The notes under the pieces are model-generated. The model saw nothing but the letters and a program-made list of their open reading frames with translations. It searched no databases and had not been told where the DNA came from. 64,000 nt of DNA from positions 1-64,000 of the forward strand of contig CAJNBT010000005.1 in the NCBI GenBank assembly GCA_905221085.1. Direction: 5' to 3'. A program made the translations under genes and the position numbers. Below, one piece after another: positions 8,571 to 17,615 of this stretch (position 1 is the first letter of the stretch; each line of letters begins with the position of its first letter). The DNA comes from a bacterium. GTDB taxonomy: Bacteria; Bacillota; Bacilli; Lactobacillales; Streptococcaceae.

Positions 8571-9641
8571 ATGAAACGTGAGATTTTACTGGAACGAATC
8601 GACAAATTAAAACAAATCATGCCCTGGTATGTTCTGGAATACTACCAATCTAAGCTTGCTGTTCCTTACAGTTTTACAACCTTGTACGAGTACCTCAAGG
8701 AATATGATCGATTTTTCAGCTGGGTTTTAGAGTCTGGTATCTCAAACGCCGATAAAATATCTGATATTTCTTTATCTGTCTTGGAAAATATGTCTAAAAA
8801 AGACATGGAATCCTTTATCCTTTACCTACGTGAACGTCCTTTGCTCAATGCTAATACAAGCAAACAAGGAGTTTCACAGACAACTATCAATCGAACCTTG
8901 TCAGCTCTTTCCAGTCTTTACAAGTATCTGACCGAGGAGGTTGAAAACGAGCAGGGGGAACCTTATTTTTATCGTAATGTAATGAAGAAAGTTTCAACAA
9001 AGAAAAAGAAAGAAACGCTTGCTGCCAGAGCTGAAAACATCAAACAAAAACTCTTTCTGGGTGATGAAACAGAAGGCTTTCTGACTTATATCGATCAAGA
9101 GTACCCACAACAGCTCTCAAATCGAGCTCTTTCATCATTTAATAAAAATAAAGAACGTGATTTGGCCATTATTGCCCTTCTCTTGGCATCAGGTATCCGC
9201 TTATCTGAAGCTGTTAATCTAGATCTAAGGGACCTCAATCTAAAAATGATGATTATCGATGTCACTAGAAAAGGTGGCAAACGTGACTCTGTCAATGTCG
9301 CCGCCTTTGCAAAACCTTATCTAGAGAATTATCTGGCCATTCGTAATCAACGCTATAAGACAGAAAAAACAGATACAGCCCTTTTTTTGACACTCTACAG
9401 AGGTGTTCCCAATCGTATTGATGCTTCCAGTGTGGAAAAGATGGTTGCTAAGTATTCCGAGGACTTCAAAGTCCGTGTAACCCCCCACAAACTGCGCCAT
9501 ACGCTAGCAACTAGGCTCTATGATGCCACTAAATCGCAAGTTTTAGTCAGTCACCAGCTAGGACATGCTAGTACACAAGTCACTGATCTCTATACCCATA
9601 TCGTCAATGAAGAACAAAAGAATGCTCTAGATAGTTTATAA
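8571..9641 (+). CDS. xerS: Tyrosine recombinase XerS
   Basis: 356-aa single-protein Xer recombinase that replaces XerC/XerD in streptococci and acts on the adjacent dif site. The catalytic set is complete: Arg210 (SGIRLSE), Lys234 (TRKGG), His306 and Arg309 (HKLRH), His332 (QLGH) and the nucleophile Tyr341 (LYTH). The N-terminal half is the SAM-like core-binding domain. GGAG precedes the ATG. It is the only + strand gene just right of dif, so it reads against the following leftward operons and converges on lplA. Confidence 0.96.
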   Translation: MKREILLERIDKLKQIMPWYVLEYYQSKLAVPYSFTTLYEYLKEYDRFFSWVLESGISNADKISDISLSVLENMSKKDMESFILYLRERPLLNANTSKQGVSQTTINRTLSALSSLYKYLTEEVENEQGEPYFYRNVMKKVSTKKKKETLAARAENIKQKLFLGDETEGFLTYIDQEYPQQLSNRALSSFNKNKERDLAIIALLLASGIRLSEAVNLDLRDLNLKMMIIDVTRKGGKRDSVNVAAFAKPYLENYLAIRNQRYKTEKTDTALFLTLYRGVPNRIDASSVEKMVAKYSEDFKVRVTPHKLRHTLATRLYDATKSQVLVSHQLGHASTQVTDLYTHIVNEEQKNALDSL

Positions 9642-9643
9642 AA

Positions 9644-9663
9644 TACATAAAATAAATTATGTA
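9644..9663. repeat. Palindrome TACATAA-N6-TTATGTA
   Basis: 7-bp inverted repeat with an A/T loop, 2 bp after the xerS stop codon. Related to the palindromes at 4695, 8018 and 14059. Confidence 0.5.
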
Positions 9664-9680
9664 ATATATGATTTTTAAAA

Positions 9681-9716
9681 AAGAAGTTGGTTGTAGGACC
9701 AACTTCTTTTTTCTTT
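9681..9716. terminator. Bidirectional terminator between xerS and lplA
   Basis: Perfect 11-bp stem AAGAAGTTGGT / ACCAACTTCTT with a 6-nt loop. T tract on the + side and A tract on the other side, so it can serve both convergent genes. Confidence 0.88.
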
Positions 9717-10706
9717 TTATCCAACTACTGCTTCAGCGATTTCTTCACGGCTAATACCAGCGAAGTAGCGTGTGATATCAATGGTTTCTAGCGCCTTAAG
9801 GATATCTTCGCGTTCGTATTTCACTCCACGAAGGACATCTTCTACAGCTGCAACGTCTTCGATACCAAAGAAGTCACCATAAATCTTGATGTCTTGGATT
9901 TTTGATTCGAGAACATTAGCAAAGACTTCCACCTTACCACTAGTGAATTTGGTTCCACGACGGACGTTAAATTCAGGTGATTTACCGTAGTTCCAGTCCC
10001 AAGTACCAAACTTAGTATCCTTGATGCGATTGATTTCAGCCAATTCTTCCTCAGAAAAAACGTATTCTGTCATCTCTGGATACTCTTTTTTCATGTATTC
10101 CAAGAGTAAGTCACGGAATTCTTCAACTGTAATTTTTTCTGGCAATTCATTGACAATATTGGTGACACGAGCACGGACGGATTTCACACCTTTTGATTCA
10201 AATTTATCTTTTGAAACCTTAAGGGCATTTGCTAGGACTGACAAATCAACGTCAAAGAGCAAGCAACCGTGGTGCATGATACGGCCATTGATATAGGCTT
10301 GGGCATTACCACAGAATTTCTTACCGTCGATTTCTAAGTCGTTACGACCTGTGAACTCAGCTTTAACCCCAAGTTGAGCTAGTGTATTGATAACTGGCGT
10401 TGAGAAGCTCTTAAAGTCAAAAGCCTTGTTCTCATCTTCTTTTGAGATGATCGTGTAGTTGAGGTTATTTAAATCATGGTAAACAGCTCCACCACCACTG
10501 ATACGACGCACTACTTCAATTCCGTTTTCTCGAACATAATCACGGTTGATTTCTTCGATGGTATTCTGGTGACGACCAACAATGATAGATGGCTTGTTAA
10601 TCCAAAGTAGGAAGATTTGATCCTCATCCAAAAGGTGTTTAAAGGCATATTCTTCCAAGGCGATATTAAAAGCGGTGTCGTTTGAATGATTGATAATGTA
10701 TTTCAT
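9717..10706 (-). CDS. lplA: Lipoate-protein ligase A
   Basis: 329-aa lipoate-protein ligase that activates free lipoate with ATP and attaches it to lipoyl-domain lysines. The RRISGGGAVYHD and GRHQNT motifs of the lipoyl/biotin ligase fold are present, and the C-terminal ~80 residues form the LplA accessory domain. It is the last gene of the pdh operon (60 bp after lpdA), so its obvious target is the lipoyl domain carried by LpdA. AGAAGG lies before the ATG. Confidence 0.94.
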   Translation of the reverse strand: MKYIINHSNDTAFNIALEEYAFKHLLDEDQIFLLWINKPSIIVGRHQNTIEEINRDYVRENGIEVVRRISGGGAVYHDLNNLNYTIISKEDENKAFDFKSFSTPVINTLAQLGVKAEFTGRNDLEIDGKKFCGNAQAYINGRIMHHGCLLFDVDLSVLANALKVSKDKFESKGVKSVRARVTNIVNELPEKITVEEFRDLLLEYMKKEYPEMTEYVFSEEELAEINRIKDTKFGTWDWNYGKSPEFNVRRGTKFTSGKVEVFANVLESKIQDIKIYGDFFGIEDVAAVEDVLRGVKYEREDILKALETIDITRYFAGISREEIAEAVVG

Positions 10707-10766
10707 GGGATACCTTCTTATACGATAGAGACTGGAAATAACCTTCCAGTCTAATCTATCTTTCTT

Positions 10767-12470
10767 TTATTTTTTCTTAGGTGAATGGATGGCCATTCCT
10801 AGAACATCCGCAAATGCTTCATACATCACTTCAGAGTAGGTTGGATGTCCGTGGATGGTCTTCAGCATTTCTTCAACAGTAATTTCCATTTCGATAATGC
10901 TTGACGCCTCATTGATCAATTCTGCAGCTGCAGGACCGATGATATGAACACCAAGGATTTCTCCGTATTTCTTATCTGCGATGACTTTAACGAAACCTTG
11001 AGCTGCATCTGAGGCAATGGCACGACCGTTAGCAGCAAAGTTGAATTTACCGATGGCAACATCGTATTTGTCACGGGCTTGCTCTTCTGTTAAACCGACT
11101 GCTGCTACTTCAGGAAGAGTATAGATGGCTGCAGGAGTCAAATTCAACTTGGCAACAGCATGATTTCCTTTAAGAGCATTTTCAGCGGCAACTTCCCCCA
11201 TACGGAAGGCTGCGTGAGCCAACATCTTAGTACCATTGATGTCACCTGGTGCATAAATGCCTGGAACAGAAGTTTCCATGTACTCGTTGACCTTGATGCG
11301 GCCGCGATCCAATTCAAACTCAACATCTCCAATACCTTCAAGGTCTGGTACACGACCGATTGAAAGAAGAGCTTTGCTTGCGATAATATCGTCTTTTCCT
11401 TCAACCTTAATACGAAGTTTGCCATCTTCTTCAATAATTTCTTGCAGTTTAGTACCAGTCAAGATGGTCATTCCTTTACGCTCAAGAATCAAGCGAAGGT
11501 TCTTAGACACTTCTGCATCCATAGCTGGTACGATACGGTCCATCATTTCGATAACAGTTACTTTTGAACCAAATGTCATGAAGGCCTGACCAAGTTCGAT
11601 ACCGACAACACCACCACCGATGATAACAAGGCTTTCTGGCACTTCGTTCATTTCAAGAATGTCGTCACTTGTCATGACAAGTGATGATTCCATACCAGGA
11701 ACGTTGATCTTGCTGACTTTTGAACCACCAGCAAGGATGATTTTCTTGGTTTCAAGCAATTCAGAACCATTTACCAAGACATTCTTGTCTTTAGTAATAG
11801 TACCAATACCTTTATGTACAGTAACTCCATAGCTACGAAGAAGACCTGCAACACCACCAACCAAAGTATTGACAACCTTAGACTTGGTTTCAAGGAGTTT
11901 ATCCATATCTACAGTGAAGTTTGGATTTTCGATGATGATACCACGGTTTGCTGCATGACCGATATTTTCGATAATTTCAGCATTGTGAAGGTAGGTCTTG
12001 GTTGGAATACAACCACGGTTCAAGCAGGTTCCACCGAGTTCAGATTTTTCAACAAGAGCAACCTTACCACCGAGTTGGGCAGCTTTAATGGCTGCAACAT
12101 AACCAGCAGGACCTCCACCAATCACAACGATATCAAAAGCATCATCGCTCTTACCATCATCGTTTGAGGCACTTGCTGCAGGTGCTGGGCTAGCTTCTGG
12201 CGCTGTTGCTCCAGCTGTTGGGATGTTTTCCCCTTCTTCACCAAGGTAACCGATAACTTCCGTTACAGGGACTGTTTCCCCATCTCCTTTGAGGATAGCA
12301 ATCAAGTAACCGTCTTCTTCGGCTTCCAATTCCATGCTAACTTTATCAGTCATGATTTCCAAAAGGATTTCTCCTTCTTTTACAAATTCTCCGACTTTTT
12401 TATTCCATTGGACGATTTGTCCTTCTGTCATATCCACGCCGGCTTTTGGCATAATTACTTCTAAGGCCAT
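10767..12470 (-). CDS. lpdA: Dihydrolipoamide dehydrogenase (E3) with N-terminal lipoyl domain
   Basis: 567 aa, about 100 longer than a plain E3. Residues 1-80 are a lipoyl domain with Lys43 in TDKVSM, then a Pro/Ala linker (~85-105). The E3 core begins with the FAD motif VVIGGGPAG (~114-122), the redox disulfide GGTCLNRGC (Cys148, Cys153), an NAD motif GGGVVGIELG, and the C-terminal HGHPTYSE active-site base. It reoxidises dihydrolipoamide, passing electrons to NAD+. The neighbouring E2 has no lipoyl domain, so this one probably serves as the swinging arm of the complex. The same layout is known from pneumococcus. Confidence 0.95.
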   Translation of the reverse strand: MALEVIMPKAGVDMTEGQIVQWNKKVGEFVKEGEILLEIMTDKVSMELEAEEDGYLIAILKGDGETVPVTEVIGYLGEEGENIPTAGATAPEASPAPAASASNDDGKSDDAFDIVVIGGGPAGYVAAIKAAQLGGKVALVEKSELGGTCLNRGCIPTKTYLHNAEIIENIGHAANRGIIIENPNFTVDMDKLLETKSKVVNTLVGGVAGLLRSYGVTVHKGIGTITKDKNVLVNGSELLETKKIILAGGSKVSKINVPGMESSLVMTSDDILEMNEVPESLVIIGGGVVGIELGQAFMTFGSKVTVIEMMDRIVPAMDAEVSKNLRLILERKGMTILTGTKLQEIIEEDGKLRIKVEGKDDIIASKALLSIGRVPDLEGIGDVEFELDRGRIKVNEYMETSVPGIYAPGDINGTKMLAHAAFRMGEVAAENALKGNHAVAKLNLTPAAIYTLPEVAAVGLTEEQARDKYDVAIGKFNFAANGRAIASDAAQGFVKVIADKKYGEILGVHIIGPAAAELINEASSIIEMEITVEEMLKTIHGHPTYSEVMYEAFADVLGMAIHSPKKK

Positions 12471-12515
12471 GTCTTCCTTCCTTTATCTATATCTTTAAAA
12501 TGAATACTCTTGTTC

Positions 12516-13559
12516 TTAAATCAACATTGAGATTGGATTTTCAATCAATTCTTTCAAGTCTTTCATAAACTTAGCACCAGCCATACCATCTACAACACGG
12601 TGGTCAATTGTTAAACCAAGACTCATGATTGGGCGAATGACAATCTCACCATTGACGACTACAGGTTTCTCTACTGTTGAGCTCACCCCGAGGATAGCTG
12701 AGTTGGGTTGGTTAATGATAGGACCGAAGGACTGAACACCAAACATTCCCAAGTTACTAATTGTGAAGGTTGAATTTTGCAATTCGCTTGGAGCCAATTT
12801 ACCATCTAAGGTACGACCAATTACATCCTTAAAGGCTACAACCAGCTCTGAAAGGCTCATTTTTTCAGCATTATAGACAACGGGTGTCATCAATCCGTTA
12901 TCCATCCCAACCGCCATGGCAAGGTTGACGTAGTTATGAGTGATAATAGTCTTGCCGTCCTCTGTCAATGAAGCGTTGATGTAGGGGTGTTTCATAAGAG
13001 TCTTAACAACTGCAAGTGAAAGAAGGTCTGTTACAGTAGTCTTCTTCCCAGTTGCTTCCATGATTGGCTCAAGGACTTTCTTACGAAGAGCCAACATTTC
13101 AGTCATATCAACTTCATAGTTGAGCGTGAAGGTTGGAGCAGTTAGGTAAGATTCAACCATACGTTGGGCAATCACCTTACGCATTGGTGTCATTGGAATA
13201 CGTTCAATTTCACCGTATGGTGTTACATTATCAGGAACTTCTTCCACTTTTTCAATCTGAGCAGGAGACTTGATGCTATCGTTTTCGATATTTTCAGGAA
13301 GCAAGGCCAAAACATCCTTCTTCATAATCTTACCACGATGACCAGTTCCTTGGATTTCCTGCCAAGCAATGTTATGTTCGAGGGCAATTCGTTTTGCAAG
13401 TGGCGAAATGCGAACCACATTTGTGTCTTTATAAGTTTCCACGTCTTCTTTGTGGACACGACCGTTTGCACCTGAGCCAGAAATGTCATAGAGGTTAATC
13501 CCTAAATCATCCGCTAACTTTTTAGCCGCAGGAGTCGCTCTTAGCTTGTCATCAGCCAT
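12516..13559 (-). CDS. pdhC: Dihydrolipoamide acetyltransferase (E2) lacking a lipoyl domain
   Basis: 347 aa. There is no N-terminal lipoyl domain. Two peripheral-subunit-binding domains come first (about 7-41, RATPAAKKLA... and 49-84, RISPLAKRIA...), followed by the catalytic acetyltransferase domain ending with DHRVVDG (~319-325). It forms the core of the pyruvate (or acetoin) dehydrogenase complex and transfers acetyl to CoA. Two binding domains and no own lipoyl domain fit with the lipoyl domain on E3. 45 bp before lpdA. Confidence 0.93.
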   Translation of the reverse strand: MADDKLRATPAAKKLADDLGINLYDISGSGANGRVHKEDVETYKDTNVVRISPLAKRIALEHNIAWQEIQGTGHRGKIMKKDVLALLPENIENDSIKSPAQIEKVEEVPDNVTPYGEIERIPMTPMRKVIAQRMVESYLTAPTFTLNYEVDMTEMLALRKKVLEPIMEATGKKTTVTDLLSLAVVKTLMKHPYINASLTEDGKTIITHNYVNLAMAVGMDNGLMTPVVYNAEKMSLSELVVAFKDVIGRTLDGKLAPSELQNSTFTISNLGMFGVQSFGPIINQPNSAILGVSSTVEKPVVVNGEIVIRPIMSLGLTIDHRVVDGMAGAKFMKDLKELIENPISMLI

Positions 13560-13603
13560 GACCTCTCCAATTCTATACTAAGATATTAAGGACGAAGAGG
13601 GCA

Positions 13604-13795
13604 ATGAAAAAATAGGAGATTGACGATGTGTTCAATGAACACAAGGAAATCTATCTTTTTTTCGCAGACCTCCGTCCGAATTCAATTAAATGATACAAAG
13701 GGCGTCAAAAGTCAAAATGAAAATAGGAAATCGACGATGGCTTCGATGAAGCCAAGGAAATTTATCTTTTTTCCGAACTTTTAGCCCGTGTTCAA
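13604..13795. repeat. Two ~80-bp hairpin repeats in the pdhB-pdhC gap
   Basis: Copies at 13604-13685 and 13717-13795 share ATGAAAA.TAGGA.AT.GACGA, a hairpin, AAGGAAAT.TATCTTTTT and an end at TTCAA. The hairpin is TGTGTTC-AAT-GAACACA (13627-13643) in the first copy and TGGCTTC-GAT-GAAGCCA (13738-13754) in the second: two stem pairs differ on both arms, so pairing is preserved. The second copy abuts the next repeat pair. Confidence 0.75.
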
Positions 13796-14036
13796 CTCTA
13801 CAAGCAACTTGGATACAACACGTATCTCAAGTTGCTACGGTTGCCGCTATTAGGCGGTCAACCTAGTAGACTTACTAATTCATTCGTCGAATATTATCGA
13901 TTCGACTCACTCATGTCGCAACTCTTCAAATCACTTGGATACAAAACGTATCTCAAATTACTACGGTTGCCACTATCAAGTAACCAACCATGTAGACTTA
14001 CTAAATCCTTCGTCGGTTATTATCGAACCAACTCTT
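13795..14036 (+). repeat. Two 126-bp structured repeats (three-hairpin family) in the pdhB-pdhC gap
   Basis: Copies start at 13795 and 13921. Each has hairpin 1 (GGATAC-loop-GTATC, 13805-13834 and ~13931-13956), hairpin 2 after TACGG (13839-13863 and 13965-13989), linker TTACTAA.TC.TTCGTCG and hairpin 3 with loop ATTATCG (13886-13906 and 14012-14032). Hairpin 3 is GTCGAAT/ATTCGAC in one copy and GTCGGTT/AACCAAC in the other. Homologous to the lacE-lacG repeats read on the - strand. Here the family's sense is opposite to pdh transcription. The frame open at 13832-14041 is only the repeat itself. Confidence 0.8.
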
Positions 14037-14058
14037 CTTGATACAGATAACAATAGCT

Positions 14059-14080
14059 TTACATAACTTATTTTATGTAA
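14059..14080. repeat. 22-bp palindrome, TTACATAA-N6-TTATGTAA
   Basis: Perfect 8-bp inverted repeat 2 bp beyond the pdhB stop codon (on the - strand). Same arms as the palindrome at 8018-8039, different loop. Confidence 0.6.
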
Positions 14081-14082
14081 TT

Positions 14083-15075
14083 CTATTCTTTGTTATATGT
14101 TTTACGGATGGCATCTTTGATGCTTTCAACTGTTGGAATCATTGCATTTTCCAGGTTTTGTGCGTAAGGCATTGGCACATCTTCTCCTGCACAACGGCGA
14201 ATTGGTGCATCTAGATAGTCAAATGCTTCTGATTCTGAAATGATAGCTGAAATCTCTCCGATATAGCCACTTGTTTTGTGGGCATCGTTGACCAGAACAA
14301 CTTTACCAGTCTTCTTAACTGAGTTAATGATAATATCCTTATCAAGCGGAACAAGGGTACGTGGGTCAACAATCTCAACAGAAATTCCTTCTTCTGCTAA
14401 TTCTTCAGCTGCTTGAACCACACGGCGAAGCATTTTTCCATAAGTAACAACTGTTACATCTGTACCTTCACGTTTGATTTCCCCAACTCCTAGTGGAATC
14501 GTGTAGTCTGGATCAACTGGCACTTCCCCTTTTTGGTTAAATTCTGACTTGTACTCAAGAATGATAACTGGGTTGTTATCACGGATAGAAGACTTAAGCA
14601 ATCCTTTCATGTCCGCAGGCGTACCTGGAGCCACAACCTTAAGTCCTGGGATATGAGTGAACCAAGACTCTAGAGATTGTGAGTGCTGAGCGGCAGAGCC
14701 AACTCCGTTACCAGCTGCACAACGAACAGTCATTGGAACCTGTCCCTTACCACCAAACATATAGCGTGTTTTAGCAGCTTGGTTGACGATATTGTCCATG
14801 GCAATGACAGAAAAGTCCATGAAAGTCATATCGACGATTGGACGAAGGCCTGTCATGGCTGCTCCTGCTGCTGCTCCCGAGATGGCAGCTTCAGAAATCG
14901 GACAGTCACGAACGCGTTCTGGACCAAATTCTTCAAGCATTCCAACAGAAGTTCCGAAGTCTCCTCCGAAGACACCGACGTCTTCTCCCATCAAGAACAC
15001 ATTTTCATCGCGACGCATTTCCTCAGACATAGCAAGGATAATGGTGTCACGGAAGGACATTGTTTTTGTTTCCAT
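14083..15075 (-). CDS. pdhB: Pyruvate/acetoin dehydrogenase E1 beta subunit
   Basis: 330-aa transketolase-like beta subunit; pairs with PdhA to form the thiamine-diphosphate E1 that decarboxylates pyruvate (or acetoin) and acetylates lipoyl groups. The N-terminal MGEDVGVFGG and the C-terminal transketolase domain (VVLVNDAHKTSG) are typical. It follows pdhA by 15 bp. It is separated from pdhC by a 523-bp repeat-filled gap, unusual inside such an operon. Related genes are often annotated acoB; the sequence does not decide the substrate. Confidence 0.94.
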   Translation of the reverse strand: METKTMSFRDTIILAMSEEMRRDENVFLMGEDVGVFGGDFGTSVGMLEEFGPERVRDCPISEAAISGAAAGAAMTGLRPIVDMTFMDFSVIAMDNIVNQAAKTRYMFGGKGQVPMTVRCAAGNGVGSAAQHSQSLESWFTHIPGLKVVAPGTPADMKGLLKSSIRDNNPVIILEYKSEFNQKGEVPVDPDYTIPLGVGEIKREGTDVTVVTYGKMLRRVVQAAEELAEEGISVEIVDPRTLVPLDKDIIINSVKKTGKVVLVNDAHKTSGYIGEISAIISESEAFDYLDAPIRRCAGEDVPMPYAQNLENAMIPTVESIKDAIRKTYNKE

Positions 15076-15090
15076 TTTATCTCTTTCTCC

Positions 15091-16059
15091 TTAGTCTGCG
15101 TAAATATCTTCAAATGCTGATTCAAGCGGTGGGAATGGACTTTCTTCCGCAAATTTAACAGAAGCTTCTACTGCTTCCTTGACTTGCGCTTGGATTTCTT
15201 CCAATTCTTGGGCACTTGCAATAGTGTTTTCAATGAGGTACTTGCGAAGGTTTTCGATCGGATCTTTTTGTTTCCACAACTCGACTTCTTCACGCGTACG
15301 ATATTTACCAGGGTCAGATGATGAATGGCCAAGCCAGCGATAAGTTATACTTTCAATCAAGACTGGTCCATTGCCACCACGAACATGATCTACAGCTTTC
15401 TTAAATCCTTCATAGACATCGATGACATTGTTACCGTCTTCGATGAACATTCCAGGAATTCCATAAGCGGCGCTACGTTGATGGATATGCTCCACATTGG
15501 TCATTTTCTTGATATCCGCAGAAATTCCATAACCGTTGTTAATGCAGTAGAAAATGACTGGCAGGTTCCAGATAGAAGCCATGTTCACTGCTTCGTGGAA
15601 GACACCTTCGTTAGTAGCTCCATCCCCAAAGAAGCAAACGACGATTTTTCCAGTATTTTGCATTTGTTGACTGAGGGCTGCACCAACAGCGATCCCCATA
15701 CCACCACCTACGATACCATTGGCACCTAGGTTACCAGCATCTAGATCAGCAATATGCATAGATCCACCTTTACCTTTACAAGTTCCAGTGTATTTTCCAA
15801 GGATTTCAGCCATCATTCCGTTGAGGTCAATTCCTTTGGCAATGGCTTGCCCGTGTCCACGGTGGTTTGAGGTAATCAAATCATCTGGATTGAGAGCTAA
15901 CATAGCCCCCACGTTAGCTGCCTCTTCACCAACAGAAAAGTGCGTCATTCCTGGCACTTTCCCTTTCTTTACTAATTGTGCAATTTTTAAGTCCATGCGA
16001 CGGATTTCTTCCATCTTACGGAACATTTCTAGCAAAAGATTTTTATCTAAAGTTGACAT
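15091..16059 (-). CDS. pdhA: Pyruvate/acetoin dehydrogenase E1 alpha subunit
   Basis: 322-aa alpha subunit. The thiamine-diphosphate motif starts at GDGATNEG and ends near INNGYG. Phosphorylation-loop-like SHHR.HG and YRWLGHSSSD regions are as in the family. First gene of pdhA-pdhB-pdhC-lpdA-lplA, with AGAAAGG before the ATG and a consensus promoter ~40 bp upstream. In a fermenting streptococcus the complex gives acetyl-CoA and NADH from pyruvate when air or limited sugar shifts metabolism away from lactate (inference from the family). Confidence 0.94.
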   Translation of the reverse strand: MSTLDKNLLLEMFRKMEEIRRMDLKIAQLVKKGKVPGMTHFSVGEEAANVGAMLALNPDDLITSNHRGHGQAIAKGIDLNGMMAEILGKYTGTCKGKGGSMHIADLDAGNLGANGIVGGGMGIAVGAALSQQMQNTGKIVVCFFGDGATNEGVFHEAVNMASIWNLPVIFYCINNGYGISADIKKMTNVEHIHQRSAAYGIPGMFIEDGNNVIDVYEGFKKAVDHVRGGNGPVLIESITYRWLGHSSSDPGKYRTREEVELWKQKDPIENLRKYLIENTIASAQELEEIQAQVKEAVEASVKFAEESPFPPLESAFEDIYAD

Positions 16060-16093
16060 CTTCTTGCCTTTCTAACTTTCTTCTTACCTTACT

Positions 16094-16122
16094 ATTTTAC
16101 CGTTTTTGGAAAATACTGTCAA
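16094..16122 (-). promoter_or_regulatory. pdh operon promoter
   Basis: On the - strand: TTGACA (16117-16122), 17-bp spacer, TAAAAT (16094-16099), about 35 bp before the pdhA start codon. A near-consensus sigma-A promoter. Confidence 0.8.
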
Positions 16123-16212
16123 AGTTTTTCTTGAGGAAATTTCACAAAATAAAAAAGAAAACCCCATGAAAACAAGAGATTTTCTCATTAAGAATATTTT
16201 TTCACAAACTTT

Positions 16213-17574
16213 TTATCGTTTAGATTTTGCTACGGATTCAAATCTCTTCGTAATCACAGTTAAACGCCAACGATAGAGCGCCCCACTCACGATTAGACTA
16301 ATAATCAAACCGATCCAGTAAGAATAAGCTCCAAAATCTGTTAGGGAATCAAATGCCATAGCTACTGGGAGTGTCACCCCCCAGTAACCAACCAAACCAA
16401 GGTAAAAAGGAATAACTGTATCCTTATAACCCCGTAAAATTCCCTGAAGCGGTGCCGCAAAGGTATCTGCTAACTGGAAGAAAAGACTATAAGTCAAAAA
16501 ACGCGCTGTCAAATCGATAAATTCCGGGTCGTTACCATAAAGACTGGCCACATTTCCCCTAAAAATGTAAAGGAAGGATAAGGTGAAAGCCGCAAAAATG
16601 AGGGCGGTTCCTCTTCCTAGACCAATATAGGTTTTTGCATCATCAAATCGCTTGGCTCCCACTTCATAGGAAACGACAATAGCCATAGCCGATGAAATAC
16701 TCATAGGGAAGGCGTACATGAGAGTTGAAAAATTCATAGCTGACTGGTGACTAGCGATAATCAAGGATGAGAACTTAGCCATAATTAAACCAACCACGGA
16801 AAAGATAGCTACTTCCGCAAAGACAGTTCCGCCAATAGGCAGACCTAAGCGAACTCCTTCCTTGATTTTATCCATATTAAGCGGAATGCGTTTCTCAAAA
16901 TGCAAGGCTTTGAGCTTCTCCTGTTTAAATAAAACCAGTACAGAAATTCCCAGTAAGACCCAGTAGGCCAAGGATGTTCCTAAACCTGAACCAGCACCCC
17001 CTAATTCTGGAACACCAAAGGCACCGTAAATCAAGAGGTAGTTAAATCCACTATTCAAGGGAAGTAACAAAAGCATGAGGTACATAGACAGCTTGGTCAA
17101 CCCCAGCGAATCCAGCAAGGAACGAATGACACTAAAAAGCAACAGGGGGATAATTCCGATAGATAAAAACCAAAGATAGCGAACCGCTACTGCCGCCACC
17201 GGTGCTTCTAGTCCAATATGATTCAAGATTGGTGGTCCCAAGAAAAGCACCATCCCCAGCAAGAGCACGGATAGGCCCAAGGCCAGATAGATGAACTGGT
17301 AAAAATCAGACGCAACCTCTTCTTTTTTACCTCGACCAAGATGGTGACCAATGATGGGCACCAAAGCTGAAACAATCCCTGTTAGGAAAGTAAAGAAAGG
17401 ATTCCAGATACTGGTTGCCATAGACACACCAGCCAAGTCCATGGTATTGTATTGGCCTGTCATAGTCGTATCAACAAATGAGGCAGAATAATTTGCAAAT
17501 TGATAAATCAGGATAGGGAAAAATATCTTTAAAAATAAGATAAACTTGTCTTTAAAATGATGGGTTTGGTACAT
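16213..17574 (-). CDS. MATE-family multidrug/Na+ efflux pump
   Basis: 453-aa protein with twelve predicted membrane helices in two homologous halves (FVDTTMTGQ in the first). MATE proteins export cationic drugs and other compounds in exchange for Na+ or H+. Start ATG at 17574 with a weak purine-rich RBS. The gene is 41 bp downstream of pyrC on the same strand and may be cotranscribed with ung-mutX-pyrC. The substrate cannot be read from sequence. Confidence 0.9.
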   Translation of the reverse strand: MYQTHHFKDKFILFLKIFFPILIYQFANYSASFVDTTMTGQYNTMDLAGVSMATSIWNPFFTFLTGIVSALVPIIGHHLGRGKKEEVASDFYQFIYLALGLSVLLLGMVLFLGPPILNHIGLEAPVAAVAVRYLWFLSIGIIPLLLFSVIRSLLDSLGLTKLSMYLMLLLLPLNSGFNYLLIYGAFGVPELGGAGSGLGTSLAYWVLLGISVLVLFKQEKLKALHFEKRIPLNMDKIKEGVRLGLPIGGTVFAEVAIFSVVGLIMAKFSSLIIASHQSAMNFSTLMYAFPMSISSAMAIVVSYEVGAKRFDDAKTYIGLGRGTALIFAAFTLSFLYIFRGNVASLYGNDPEFIDLTARFLTYSLFFQLADTFAAPLQGILRGYKDTVIPFYLGLVGYWGVTLPVAMAFDSLTDFGAYSYWIGLIISLIVSGALYRWRLTVITKRFESVAKSKR

Positions 17575-17615
17575 ATAAGCTCTCTATTCTTTTTGTTTAC
17601 AGAGCAGACTCCCAC

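Noticed and set aside
12516..13559. PdhC as a truncated pseudogene because the lipoyl domain is missing
   Set aside because: The start has a normal context, both binding domains and the DHRVVDG active site are intact, and the lipoyl domain is present on LpdA.
13832..14041. 69-aa ORF in the pdhB-pdhC gap with internal similarity
   Set aside because: It is the tandem 126-bp repeat read in one frame; no RBS, and the variation between copies keeps hairpins and not protein sequence.
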